From Actinocatenispora sera (GTDB lineage Bacteria; Actinomycetota; Actinomycetes; Mycobacteriales; Micromonosporaceae), in NCBI RefSeq assembly GCF_018324685.1, contig NZ_AP023354.1, positions 5,084,001 to 5,148,000 on the forward strand: a DNA stretch of 64,000 bases. The letters are read 5' to 3'. The notes below the pieces were generated by a model, which worked only from the letters and a program-made list of their open reading frames with translations, had not been told where the DNA came from and did no database searches. Both the position numbers and the translations under genes were made by a program. This document shows positions 1 to 8,072 of the stretch, piece by piece (position 1 is the first letter of the stretch; each line of letters opens with the position of its first letter).

Positions 1-313
1 GGCGGTGCGCACGCTGTCCGGCGGGGAGACGTTCCAGGCGTCGCTGGCGCTCGCGCTGGCGCTGTCCGAGCAGCTCGCCGGGCTGTCCACCACCGCGACC
101 AGTCTGGAGTCGATCATGCTGGACGAGGGGTTCGGCACCCTCGACCCGGGCACCCTGGACACCGTCGCCGCGACGCTGGAGAATCTCGCCGCGCACGGCG
201 ACCGGATGGTCGGCCTGGTCACTCACGTGGCCGAGCTGGCCGAGCGGATCCCGGTGCGGTTCGTGGTGCGCAAGGACGCCCGCGGCGCGCACGTCACCCG
301 GGAGAGCACATGA
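1..313 (+). CDS. sbcC: SbcC-type exonuclease ATPase subunit, C-terminal end (partial)
   Basis: The 5' part lies outside the window; reading begins at base 2 and about 104 residues remain. They hold the ABC signature LSGGE, a Walker B strand ending in MLDEGFGTLD, and the H-loop region (LVTHVAELAERI). This is the ATP-binding C-terminal half of an SbcC/Rad50-type SMC-like protein, which works with the SbcD nuclease on DNA ends and hairpins. Downstream lie a NurA-like nuclease gene 39 bp away and a DNA glycosylase, so it sits at the head of a repair cluster. RecF/RecN-like ATPases share these motifs, but the sequence ESIMLDEGFGTLD is typical of SbcC. Confidence 0.85.
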   Translation, partial: AVRTLSGGETFQASLALALALSEQLAGLSTTATSLESIMLDEGFGTLDPGTLDTVAATLENLAAHGDRMVGLVTHVAELAERIPVRFVVRKDARGAHVTREST

Positions 314-352
314 GCATGCGGCGTGATCGCCGGTGAGCGCGGGGGGTGTGCG

Positions 353-1399
353 GTGAGAGTGCACGTCGACGCCTGGGACCCGTCGTACGGGCGGTCCTTC
401 GAGGCGGACGCCGGTGGCGCGGCCGGCCCGGCGGCGGCGAGCAGCGCGCCGGTCGACGCCGCGGTGGAGCGACCGACCGGCGCCTGGGCGCCGCTGACAC
501 CGCCCGGTGAGGTCCGCTCCCCGCACACGGTGCTGCTGGTCGACGGGGTCCGCCGGATCGACGCGCGGGTCTGGGTGGAGGACGACGAGGGGGTCGCCCG
601 CCCCGGCGTCTGCGCGTCGTACGCGGCGGGTGCGGTGCGCTGCGATCTCGCCGCCGGCGCGGCCGAGCTGGCGCTGTCGGCGGTGACGCACGGGCTGTTC
701 GCGCCCGGCCCGTCGGTGGCGCCGCTGCGCGCCCACGACCGCGCGGTGTACGTGCCGCACCGGGTCGTCGGCGACGACCCCAGCCAGGTCGACGCGGAGC
801 TGCAGGGCCGGTTGTACGAGCTGGAGGTGCAGGTCTCCCAGCGGGTCCGGGCCGAGGCCGGCAGCAAGGACGACCTGCTCGTGGTGGACGGTCCGCTGCG
901 CGGCCGCACCGGCATGCCGCGCACCCTCGGCTACGCCAAGACGCACCACAAGCAGTACCTCGACGGCGACCTGACCCGGGTGGTCACCGCGCTCGCGCCG
1001 GGTCAGCGCACCCCGCTGTTCCTGCTCGGCGGCCAGTGGCACCGCTACTCCTGGTACCTGCGGCTGCCGGCCGGCGCGAGCTCGGCGCCGACCCGCTCGG
1101 CACCGATCGGCTCGCCGTGGTCGGGCATCGTCCGGCTGGAGTGTCCGGCCGACTGGTCGCTGCCGGACGCGATCGGCTGGGCGGATCTGTCCGCGGTGAC
1201 GCTGCCCCGGTTCGCCTCCACCCCGTACAAGGACCCGCGGGCGCCGCAGAACCTGGTGCCGATCGCCGGGCTGGAGCGCCGGCTGCGCGGCCTGCTCGGC
1301 GACCCGCGGCTGCTGCTGCGCGGCCTGCGCACCGCGGCCGCCCGCACATCGGCGGCACCGGCCGGGGCGGGCGCCGTACCGGCAAGGACGACGGCGTGA
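353..1399 (+). CDS. NurA-like nuclease domain protein
   Basis: The 348-residue protein begins MRVHVDAWDPSYG. The GTG at 353 is preferred over the in-frame GTG at 323 because a G-rich Shine-Dalgarno-like stretch lies just before 353. The arrangement resembles the NurA RNase H-like nuclease fold: a first strand with VLLVDGVRRIDARV, a second acidic strand with LLVVDGPLRGR, then GYAKTHHKQYL and a C-terminal helix pair. NurA enzymes act with the HerA helicase and SbcCD/Mre11-Rad50 in DNA-end resection, and this gene directly follows sbcC. Its stop overlaps the start of the downstream glycosylase (GTGA), suggesting co-transcription. The fold is assigned by motif only; no HerA is visible in the window. 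Confidence 0.6.
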   Translation: MRVHVDAWDPSYGRSFEADAGGAAGPAAASSAPVDAAVERPTGAWAPLTPPGEVRSPHTVLLVDGVRRIDARVWVEDDEGVARPGVCASYAAGAVRCDLAAGAAELALSAVTHGLFAPGPSVAPLRAHDRAVYVPHRVVGDDPSQVDAELQGRLYELEVQVSQRVRAEAGSKDDLLVVDGPLRGRTGMPRTLGYAKTHHKQYLDGDLTRVVTALAPGQRTPLFLLGGQWHRYSWYLRLPAGASSAPTRSAPIGSPWSGIVRLECPADWSLPDAIGWADLSAVTLPRFASTPYKDPRAPQNLVPIAGLERRLRGLLGDPRLLLRGLRTAAARTSAAPAGAGAVPARTTA

Positions 1400-2307
1400 C
1401 CGCGGCCGACCGCGTCCTCGCCGCACCCGCCCGGTACGACTTCGGCCGCACCGTCGCCGTGCTGCGCACCGGCCGGCACGATCCCACCACGCGGCTGGCT
1501 CGTGGCGAGCTGTGGAAGGCGAGCCGCACGCCGGACGGGCCGGGCACCGTGCACCTGTCGTACCGGCAGCCGGCGGTGACGGCGACCGGGTACGGGCCGG
1601 GCGCCGGCTGGCTGCTGGAGCGCGCGGATGCGCTGGCCGGGCTGCGCGACGACCCGGCCGGGTTCCTGCCGCTGGCCCGGCAGCATCCGGTGGTCGCCGT
1701 GCTCGCCGACGGGATGCCGGGGCTGCGGCTGGCCCGGACCGAGCGGGTGTTCGACGAGCTGGTCCGGGTGGTGCTGGCGCAGAAGGTGACCACCATCGAG
1801 GCGACCCGGTCGTACGCGGCGCTGGTCCGGCGGTTCGGTGAGCCGGCGCCGGGGCCGGTGCCGTTGCTGCTGCCGCCGGCCGCCGAGACGATCGCCGCGG
1901 CGCCGTACTGGATGTTCCACCCGCTCGGGATCGAGCAGCGCCGGGCCGACACGCTGCGCCGGCTCGCCGCGGTCGCCGACCGGCTGGAGTGCACCGTGCA
2001 CGAGCCGCCGGACCAGGCCCGCAGGCTGCTGATGACCCGCCCCGGGGTCGGCCCGTGGACCGCCGCCGAGGTGGCGGCGGTGGCGTACGGCGACCCGGAC
2101 GCGGTCAGCGTCGGCGACTACCACGTGCCCCACCAGGTGGCGTACGCGCTGGCCGGCGAGCAGCGCGGCACCGACCAGCGGATGCTGGAGCTGCTCGCCC
2201 CGTTCGGCGGGCACCGGGCCCGGGTGATCCGGCTGGTGGTGCACGCCGGGGTGCAGGAGCCACGCCGCGCGCCGCGGGCAGCGCTGCGCTCCTTCGCCCG
2301 GTTCTGA
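1396..2307 (+). CDS. HhH-GPD DNA glycosylase (AlkA / 3-methyladenine glycosylase family)
   Basis: This 303-residue protein should remove alkylated bases in base-excision repair. The C-terminal half carries the helix-hairpin-helix MTRPGVGPWTAAEVAAVAYG followed by the catalytic aspartate in DAVSVGDYHVPH, the HhH-GPD hallmark. The long N-terminal part before residue 100 fits the AlkA-type accessory domain. There is no C-terminal four-cysteine cluster, so it is not an endonuclease III. The GTG start overlaps the stop of the NurA-like gene by 3 bp, placing it in the sbcC-nurA-like repair transcript. Exact base specificity cannot be read from the sequence. Confidence 0.85.
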   Translation: MTAADRVLAAPARYDFGRTVAVLRTGRHDPTTRLARGELWKASRTPDGPGTVHLSYRQPAVTATGYGPGAGWLLERADALAGLRDDPAGFLPLARQHPVVAVLADGMPGLRLARTERVFDELVRVVLAQKVTTIEATRSYAALVRRFGEPAPGPVPLLLPPAAETIAAAPYWMFHPLGIEQRRADTLRRLAAVADRLECTVHEPPDQARRLLMTRPGVGPWTAAEVAAVAYGDPDAVSVGDYHVPHQVAYALAGEQRGTDQRMLELLAPFGGHRARVIRLVVHAGVQEPRRAPRAALRSFARF

Positions 2308-2340
2308 GCGGGCCCCGACGGCCTGACCGCGCCGGTCGGC

Positions 2341-2709
2341 TCAGAGGTACTCCTCGTGCAGGTCGGCGACCTCGTCGCGGGGCACCCAGGACTGGTAGAC
2401 GCCGCGGTCGAACCGGTCCAGGCCGAGCCGTTCGGCCTGCGGTGCCCGACCGCCGGTGTACTCGATGCGCAGCCACTGCTCGTGCTCGGCGAGCACCTTG
2501 ACCGGCTCGTCGCGGTAGCTGCCGGTGGTGATCACGTAGCCGAACTCGTCGAGGTCGGAGAACGGCACGACCCGGCGGTACCGGCCGGCGGTGATCGCCT
2601 CGAAGCCGACCCGGTCGGCGCGCTCGGAGTACAGGTGGGCGCCGGCGCTGCTCGGCGCGGCGTCGAACTCGTCGCCCTGCCAGCGGGCGTAGTAGCCGTC
2701 CCGGATCAC
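2341..2709 (-). CDS. hypothetical protein coupled to SseB-domain gene
   Basis: A 122-residue soluble protein starting MIRDGYYARWQGDEFDA and rich in aromatic and acidic residues. It has no signal peptide, membrane segment or cysteine motif. Its GTG start overlaps the stop of the upstream SseB-domain gene (GTGA), so the two are almost certainly translated together. I do not recognise the family. The conserved-looking YYARWQG start and the WV/DL/EEYL C-terminus suggest a small folded domain. It ends 34 bp from the convergent glycosylase gene. Confidence 0.7.
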   Translation of the reverse strand: MIRDGYYARWQGDEFDAAPSSAGAHLYSERADRVGFEAITAGRYRRVVPFSDLDEFGYVITTGSYRDEPVKVLAEHEQWLRIEYTGGRAPQAERLGLDRFDRGVYQSWVPRDEVADLHEEYL

Positions 2710-3686
2710 TGCTCCCCCACCAGTTCACGGTTGACCAGCCAGCGCCGCTCGTCCGCGTCGTACACCGCGACGAAGGTGTGTTCGCCGGCGGCGTCGATGC
2801 GCCACATCTCCGCCTGGTGCGGCAGCCGCATGCTGTGGATCTTGTACTCGGGGATGGTCAGCCGGGACCCGGCGACCTGCCCGTCGCCGGCGAACGGCGG
2901 ATGCTCCACCACCCAGCCGCCCGGCACCTCGGCGAGCCGCTCGTCGTCGGTCGCGCCGAGCGGCGGGCGGTACAGCTCGGCCCGGTACGCGGTCCAGCGC
3001 AGCAGGAACAGCGACTCGTCGGTCACCGCGAACGGCGAACCCGGGTATCCCAGGCCCAGGTTGCGCACGATGTCCGGGACGGTCTCCAACTCGGCGGTGT
3101 CCTGCCAGCGGTGCACGTAGCCGGCCACCCAGTCGTACCCCTTGTCCAGGTAGAACCGGACCTGGTTGGGCGGCACCGCCTTCTGCATCACGGTCGGCAC
3201 CGTCGTCTCGTCGTGCTCGTCCTCGGCCGGCTCGGCGTTCGGCGGCCAGTCGCGCGCCGCCGCCGGCGCCCACGGATCGTGGGCCGGCTCGTCGGCCGGT
3301 GGCTCCGGCTCGGTGACGCCGAACTCCCCGCCGGCGATCTGCCGGATCAGGCTCGCCGGCAGGTGCGCGGCGAGCACCAGCCCCGGGTCGACCACCAGCG
3401 ACCAGCCCGGGTCGGGCCACTGGTCGACCAGGTCGCGGAACCGCACCGGCCGCCCCTGCTCGTACTGGCCGACGGTGGAGACCGCCATCGCCGCCGGCGA
3501 GGTGTACGCGGCGACGAACGTGCGCTCGTCGGCGACCATCGTCGGCCACACCGTCCGGTCGTCGTCGCCGACCGGCAGCACCAACTCGGCGCCGGACAGC
3601 AGCCGCAGGTACTGCTCCTGGTCGCCGGCGGCGAGCGCCTCTCGCATCTGCCGTTCCAGGTCGTTCACCGGCTCGAACTCGGCCAC
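2706..3686 (-). CDS. SseB-domain protein
   Basis: A 326-residue protein. The N-terminal third (NDLERQMREALAAGDQEQYLRLL ... VLPVGDDDRTVWPTM ... FVAAYTSPAAM) matches the SseB N-terminal domain, common in actinobacteria and of unclear function. The middle is acidic and proline-rich. The C-terminal half carries a second, separate domain (FYLDKGYDWVAGYVHRW; IPEYKIHSMRLPHQAEMWRID). The GTG at 3686 was chosen because a GGGGAGGGG Shine-Dalgarno box precedes it; the frame stays open upstream but has no such signal. It is followed without a gap by the small hypothetical gene. Confidence 0.75.
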   Translation of the reverse strand: MAEFEPVNDLERQMREALAAGDQEQYLRLLSGAELVLPVGDDDRTVWPTMVADERTFVAAYTSPAAMAVSTVGQYEQGRPVRFRDLVDQWPDPGWSLVVDPGLVLAAHLPASLIRQIAGGEFGVTEPEPPADEPAHDPWAPAAARDWPPNAEPAEDEHDETTVPTVMQKAVPPNQVRFYLDKGYDWVAGYVHRWQDTAELETVPDIVRNLGLGYPGSPFAVTDESLFLLRWTAYRAELYRPPLGATDDERLAEVPGGWVVEHPPFAGDGQVAGSRLTIPEYKIHSMRLPHQAEMWRIDAAGEHTFVAVYDADERRWLVNRELVGEQ

Positions 3687-3986
3687 CCGCGGCCCCTCCC
3701 CGCCTCGTGCTGCACCGGCCCGTACGGCCGCGGTCTGCGCGGCGTCGGGCCCCCGGCAGGGACAACGACCCGCCGCGCGACGAGGTTGCGACACCGTCTC
3801 GTGCCGATCGCGCGCCGCCGTCACGGATGGACGGTCCGGCCCCACCGGCGACCCGGCCGTGCCGCGCCGATCGCGCCGCGACGGGAGTGTCGCGACCCGA
3901 CGACCCGGGTCTCGACGCTCGCACCGAGGCACGCCGGATCGGCGCCGAAGGGCGCGGCGAGCGCCGCGACCGGGAACAATGGCGCC
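3687..3986. other. divergent intergenic region, 300 bp
   Basis: This spacer separates the leftward SseB-domain gene from the rightward ligase gene and must hold both promoters. It is uniformly GC-rich. I see no convincing -35/-10 pair, no RNA gene and no clear dyad. Confidence 0.4.
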
Positions 3987-5060
3987 ATGCGACTGCCTGT
4001 GATGCCCCCGGTGGCGCCGATGCTGGCGAAGGCCGTGAAGCAGATCCCGGAGGGCGAGCTGTGCTACGAGCCGAAGTGGGACGGGTTCCGGTCGATCTTC
4101 TTCCGGGACGGCGCCGAGGTGGAGATCGGTAGCCGCAACGAGCGCCCGATGACCAGGTACTTCCCCGAGCTCGTGGCCGCCGCGCTGGAGCAGCTGCCGG
4201 AGCGCTGCGTGATCGACGGGGAGATCATCCTGGTGGCCGCGAGCGGTGACCGGCTCGACTTCGACGCGCTGCAGCAGCGGATCCACCCGGCCCAGAGCCG
4301 GGTGACGCTGCTGTCGGAGACCACCCCGGCCCGGTTCGTCGCGTTCGACCTGCTCGCGCTCGGCGACACCGACTACACCGACCGCCCGTTCGAGCAGCGG
4401 CGCGCCGCACTGCGCGCGGCGTTGACGGGCGTGCGGGCGCCGATCCACGTCACCGCCGCGACCACCGAGCCGGCGGTGGCGCAGCGCTGGTTCGACCAGT
4501 TCGAGGGCGCCGGGCTGGACGGCGTGGTGGCCAAGCGGCTCGCCGGCAGGTACGAGCCGGACAAGCGGACCATGTTCAAGATCAAGCACGAGCGGACCGC
4601 GGACTGCGTGGTCGCCGGGTACCGGCTGCACAAGTCCGGCCCGGACCGGATCGGCTCGCTGCTGCTCGGCCTGTACGACGACGCCGGCGAGCTGGCGAGC
4701 GTCGGGGTGATCGGCGCGTTCCCGATGGCGCGCCGGGCGGAGCTGTTCACCGAGCTGCAGCCGCTGGTGACCGACTTCGACGACCACCCGTGGGCCTGGG
4801 CCAAGCAGGAGGAGGGCACCCGTACCCCCCGCAACGCGGAGGGCAGCCGGTGGTCCGGCGGCAAGGACCTGTCGTTCGTCCCGCTACGGCCCGAGCGGGT
4901 GGTCGAGGTGCGCTACGAGCACATGGAGGGTGTGCGGTTCCGGCACACCGCCCAGTTCGTCCGGTGGCGGCCGGACCGCGACCCGCGCTCCTGCACGTAC
5001 GAGCAGCTGGACGAGCCGGCGCGCTACGACCTCAACGATGTGCTCGCCGAGCCGCTGTAG
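3987..5060 (+). CDS. ligC: ATP-dependent DNA ligase, LigC type
   Basis: The 357-residue protein begins MRLPVMPPVAPMLAKAV. The adenylated lysine lies in the EPKWDGFR motif near residue 30. Further nucleotidyltransferase motifs follow: SRNERPMTRYFPEL, VIDGEIIL, VAFDLLALGD and LDGVVAKR with FKIKHERTADCVV. The C-terminal OB-fold supplies RPERVVEVRYEHMEG. Actinobacterial LigC enzymes act in a back-up end-joining or excision-repair role beside the essential NAD ligase. At 357 residues it has no polymerase or nuclease module and so is not LigD. No Ku gene is visible nearby. Confidence 0.85.
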   Translation: MRLPVMPPVAPMLAKAVKQIPEGELCYEPKWDGFRSIFFRDGAEVEIGSRNERPMTRYFPELVAAALEQLPERCVIDGEIILVAASGDRLDFDALQQRIHPAQSRVTLLSETTPARFVAFDLLALGDTDYTDRPFEQRRAALRAALTGVRAPIHVTAATTEPAVAQRWFDQFEGAGLDGVVAKRLAGRYEPDKRTMFKIKHERTADCVVAGYRLHKSGPDRIGSLLLGLYDDAGELASVGVIGAFPMARRAELFTELQPLVTDFDDHPWAWAKQEEGTRTPRNAEGSRWSGGKDLSFVPLRPERVVEVRYEHMEGVRFRHTAQFVRWRPDRDPRSCTYEQLDEPARYDLNDVLAEPL

Positions 5061-5098
5061 CGGTCAGCGGCCCGCCCGCACCGTGCGTGCCGGGGTAG

Positions 5099-5114
5099 GA
5101 CGCCGGGCGGCGTC
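5099..5114. terminator. short hairpin between convergent genes
   Basis: A perfect GACGCC / GGCGTC stem with a GGGC loop lies between the convergent ligC and SDR genes and touches the SDR stop codon. It may serve both, but it is short and has no U-run. Confidence 0.35.
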
Positions 5115-5871
5115 ACACCATGACCGCGCCGCCGGCGACGTCCAGCACCGTACCGGTGATCCAGTCGGCGCCGTCGGCGACCAGGAAGGCGACCGCCCGG
5201 GCCACGTCGTCGGGGGTGCCGAGGCGGCGCAGCGGGTGCAGCTCGGTCAGCATGTCGAGCTGCTCGGCCGGGATCATCCGCTGGTTGCGCTCGGTCATGA
5301 TCGTCTCGGGGGCGACGCAGTTGGCCCGGATCCCGTACGGCCCGGCCTGCGCGGCGACCTGCTGGGTGAGCAGCCCGATGCCGGCCTTGGCCGCGGCGTA
5401 CGCCATCGGCGAGCGCGGGTGGGCCCGCCGACCGGCGGCGGACGAGATGGTGACGATGTCGCCCTCGCGGCGCTGCTTCATGCCGGGCAGGAAGCACTTG
5501 AGGGTCAGGAACGTGGCGAGCAGGTTGACATCGACGCCGGCCCGCCAGTCCTCTTCGGTGATGTCCTCCAGCACGGTGGGTGGGGTGGGGCTGCCGCCGG
5601 CGTTCGCCACCAGGATCCGCACCGGGCCGAGTTCGGCCTCGATCCGGGTCCGGATGGCCTCGATGTCGTCGAGTCGGGTCACGTCGCCGGTGACCCCGAG
5701 CGCGGTGCCGCCCGACTCCCGCAGCCGCGCCACCACGTCGGCGACGGCCGAGCCGTCCCTGCCGTGTACGGCGACGGCGGCGCCCTGCCGGGCGAGCTCG
5801 GCGGCGATGCCGGCGCCGATGCCCCGTGAGCTGCCGGTGACCAGTGCGATGCGTCCATCCAGGGTTCCCAT
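5113..5871 (-). CDS. SDR-family oxidoreductase, FabG-like
   Basis: A 252-residue classical short-chain dehydrogenase/reductase. Visible are the TGSSRGIG cofactor loop, VANAGG, the catalytic serine in ISSAAG, and YAAAK with the catalytic tyrosine and lysine. It ends in a typical GTVLDVAGG C-terminus. Such enzymes reduce 3-oxoacyl groups or oxidise alcohols with NAD(P)H; the substrate is not evident. The gene stands alone, and its ATG lies only 7 nt from a predicted -10 box, so the transcript is probably leaderless. A dyad in the promoter suggests a dedicated repressor. Confidence 0.85.
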   Translation of the reverse strand: MGTLDGRIALVTGSSRGIGAGIAAELARQGAAVAVHGRDGSAVADVVARLRESGGTALGVTGDVTRLDDIEAIRTRIEAELGPVRILVANAGGSPTPPTVLEDITEEDWRAGVDVNLLATFLTLKCFLPGMKQRREGDIVTISSAAGRRAHPRSPMAYAAAKAGIGLLTQQVAAQAGPYGIRANCVAPETIMTERNQRMIPAEQLDMLTELHPLRRLGTPDDVARAVAFLVADGADWITGTVLDVAGGAVMV

Positions 5872-5878
5872 GGCGATA

Positions 5879-5907
5879 ACGTTAGATGTCTAATGATGAG
5901 ACGTCAA
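5879..5907 (-). promoter_or_regulatory. SDR promoter with dyad operator
   Basis: Reading leftward, TTGACG (5907-5902) and TAACGT (5884-5879) are separated by exactly 17 bp. A perfect dyad, TTAGA-TG-TCTAA (5882-5893), covers the -10 end of the spacer. The spacing to the ATG (7 nt) predicts a leaderless mRNA. A TTAGA/TCTAA dyad of this size is typical of MarR-family operators; no MarR gene is adjacent. Confidence 0.6.
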
Positions 5908-6036
5908 GCGATTTGCCGAAAGCCGCCGGACGGCCCGCGGTGACCGGACGGACGGTGATCGCACGGCCCGGTTCGGCCGGGTTGCCGGGCGAGTAGCATC
6001 CGCGCTGAACACGGACTTGACATCCGAACGGAGTGA

Positions 6037-7023
<987 letters not shown>

Positions 7024-7036
7024 GCGAGACCACACC

Positions 7037-7068
7037 CGGCGCCGGTACCCGAGCGGGTGCCGGCGCCG
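7037..7068. terminator. bidirectional terminator, mdh / lacI-type gene
   Basis: Two 14-nt arms (CGGCGCCGGTACCC and GGGTGCCGGCGCCG) pair with one mismatch around a 4-nt loop. The hairpin lies between the convergent mdh and LacI-type genes and can serve both strands; there is no clear U-run. Confidence 0.7.
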
Positions 7069-7075
7069 CCGTCTG

Positions 7076-8065
7076 TCACGGGCGGACCGAGCTGCCCCGC
7101 AGGATCAGGTCGGTGCCGAGCACCACTCGGCGCGGCGCGGCATCCGCGGTACCGCCGATCCGGTCCACCAGCAGCGTCGCCGCCTGGGTACCGATCCGGT
7201 ACGCGGGCTGCGCGACCACCGAGATCGGCGGGTCGATGAACGGCGCCCACGGCGCGTCGTCGAAGCAGATCAGCCCCACGTCGCGGCCCGGCCGCAGCCC
7301 CCGCGCGTGCAACTCCTGCAGTACGCCCAGCGCCAGCGCCGCGTTCGCGACGAAGAACGAGTCCGGCGGCCGGTCCCGGTCGAGCAGGCTCGCCGCGCCG
7401 GCCCGGCCGCCATCCAGGTGGAAGCTGCGGTGGGTGACCCGCCGGGTCCGGATGCCCGCCGCCCGCAGCGCGTCCTCGTACCCGAGCCGGCGCAGCATTG
7501 CCGTCTCGGCCGAGCGCGGGCCGGTCACGCAGGCGGGTCGCTGCCAGCCCTGCCGGATCAGGTGTTCGGTGGCGGCGAGCGCGCCGCCGCGCGAGTCGAC
7601 CATCACCCAGTCCACCGGCGCGGCGATGCTGCGGTCGATGACCACCACCGGGATCGAGTCGGCGGCGAGCCGGTCGATCTGGGTCTGGGTGCTGTGCGGC
7701 GAGATGATCACGCCGGCCGCGTGCTCGGCGGCCGCGAGCTGGATGTACTGCGACTCCTTCGTCTCGTCCTCGTCGGCGTTGCACAGCACCACCGAGTAGC
7801 CGTTCGCGACGGCGATGTCCTCCACCCCGCGCGCCACCGAGGTGAAGAACGAGACCTCGATGTCGGAGATGATCAGCAGCCACAGGTTGGAGCGCTGCCG
7901 GCGCAGGCTGCGCGCCAGGTGGTTCGGCCGGTACCCGAGCTTCTCGGCCGCGGCCCGCACCCGCGCCGCGAGCTGCGGATCGACCCGGTCGTTGTTGTTG
8001 AGGGCGCGCGACACCGTGGCGACCGACGTACCCGCCTCGCGGGCCACGTCGACGATCTTCACCAT
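7076..8065 (-). CDS. LacI-family transcriptional regulator
   Basis: A 329-residue repressor. The N-terminal helix-turn-helix and hinge helix are clear ([20 protein letters not shown], then [13 protein letters not shown]). A periplasmic-binding-type sensor domain follows ([48 protein letters not shown]). It is the last gene of the leftward glycoside operon, 7 bp after the GH116 gene. Three LacI-type sites in the divergent promoter region at 14387-14597 are its likely targets. The sensor domain should bind a sugar or glycoside entering through the linked transporter; the ligand is unknown. Confidence 0.9.
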   Translation of the reverse strand: MVKIVDVAREAGTSVATVSRALNNNDRVDPQLAARVRAAAEKLGYRPNHLARSLRRQRSNLWLLIISDIEVSFFTSVARGVEDIAVANGYSVVLCNADEDETKESQYIQLAAAEHAAGVIISPHSTQTQIDRLAADSIPVVVIDRSIAAPVDWVMVDSRGGALAATEHLIRQGWQRPACVTGPRSAETAMLRRLGYEDALRAAGIRTRRVTHRSFHLDGGRAGAASLLDRDRPPDSFFVANAALALGVLQELHARGLRPGRDVGLICFDDAPWAPFIDPPISVVAQPAYRIGTQAATLLVDRIGGTADAAPRRVVLGTDLILRGSSVRP

Positions 8066-8072
8066 CGGCGTC

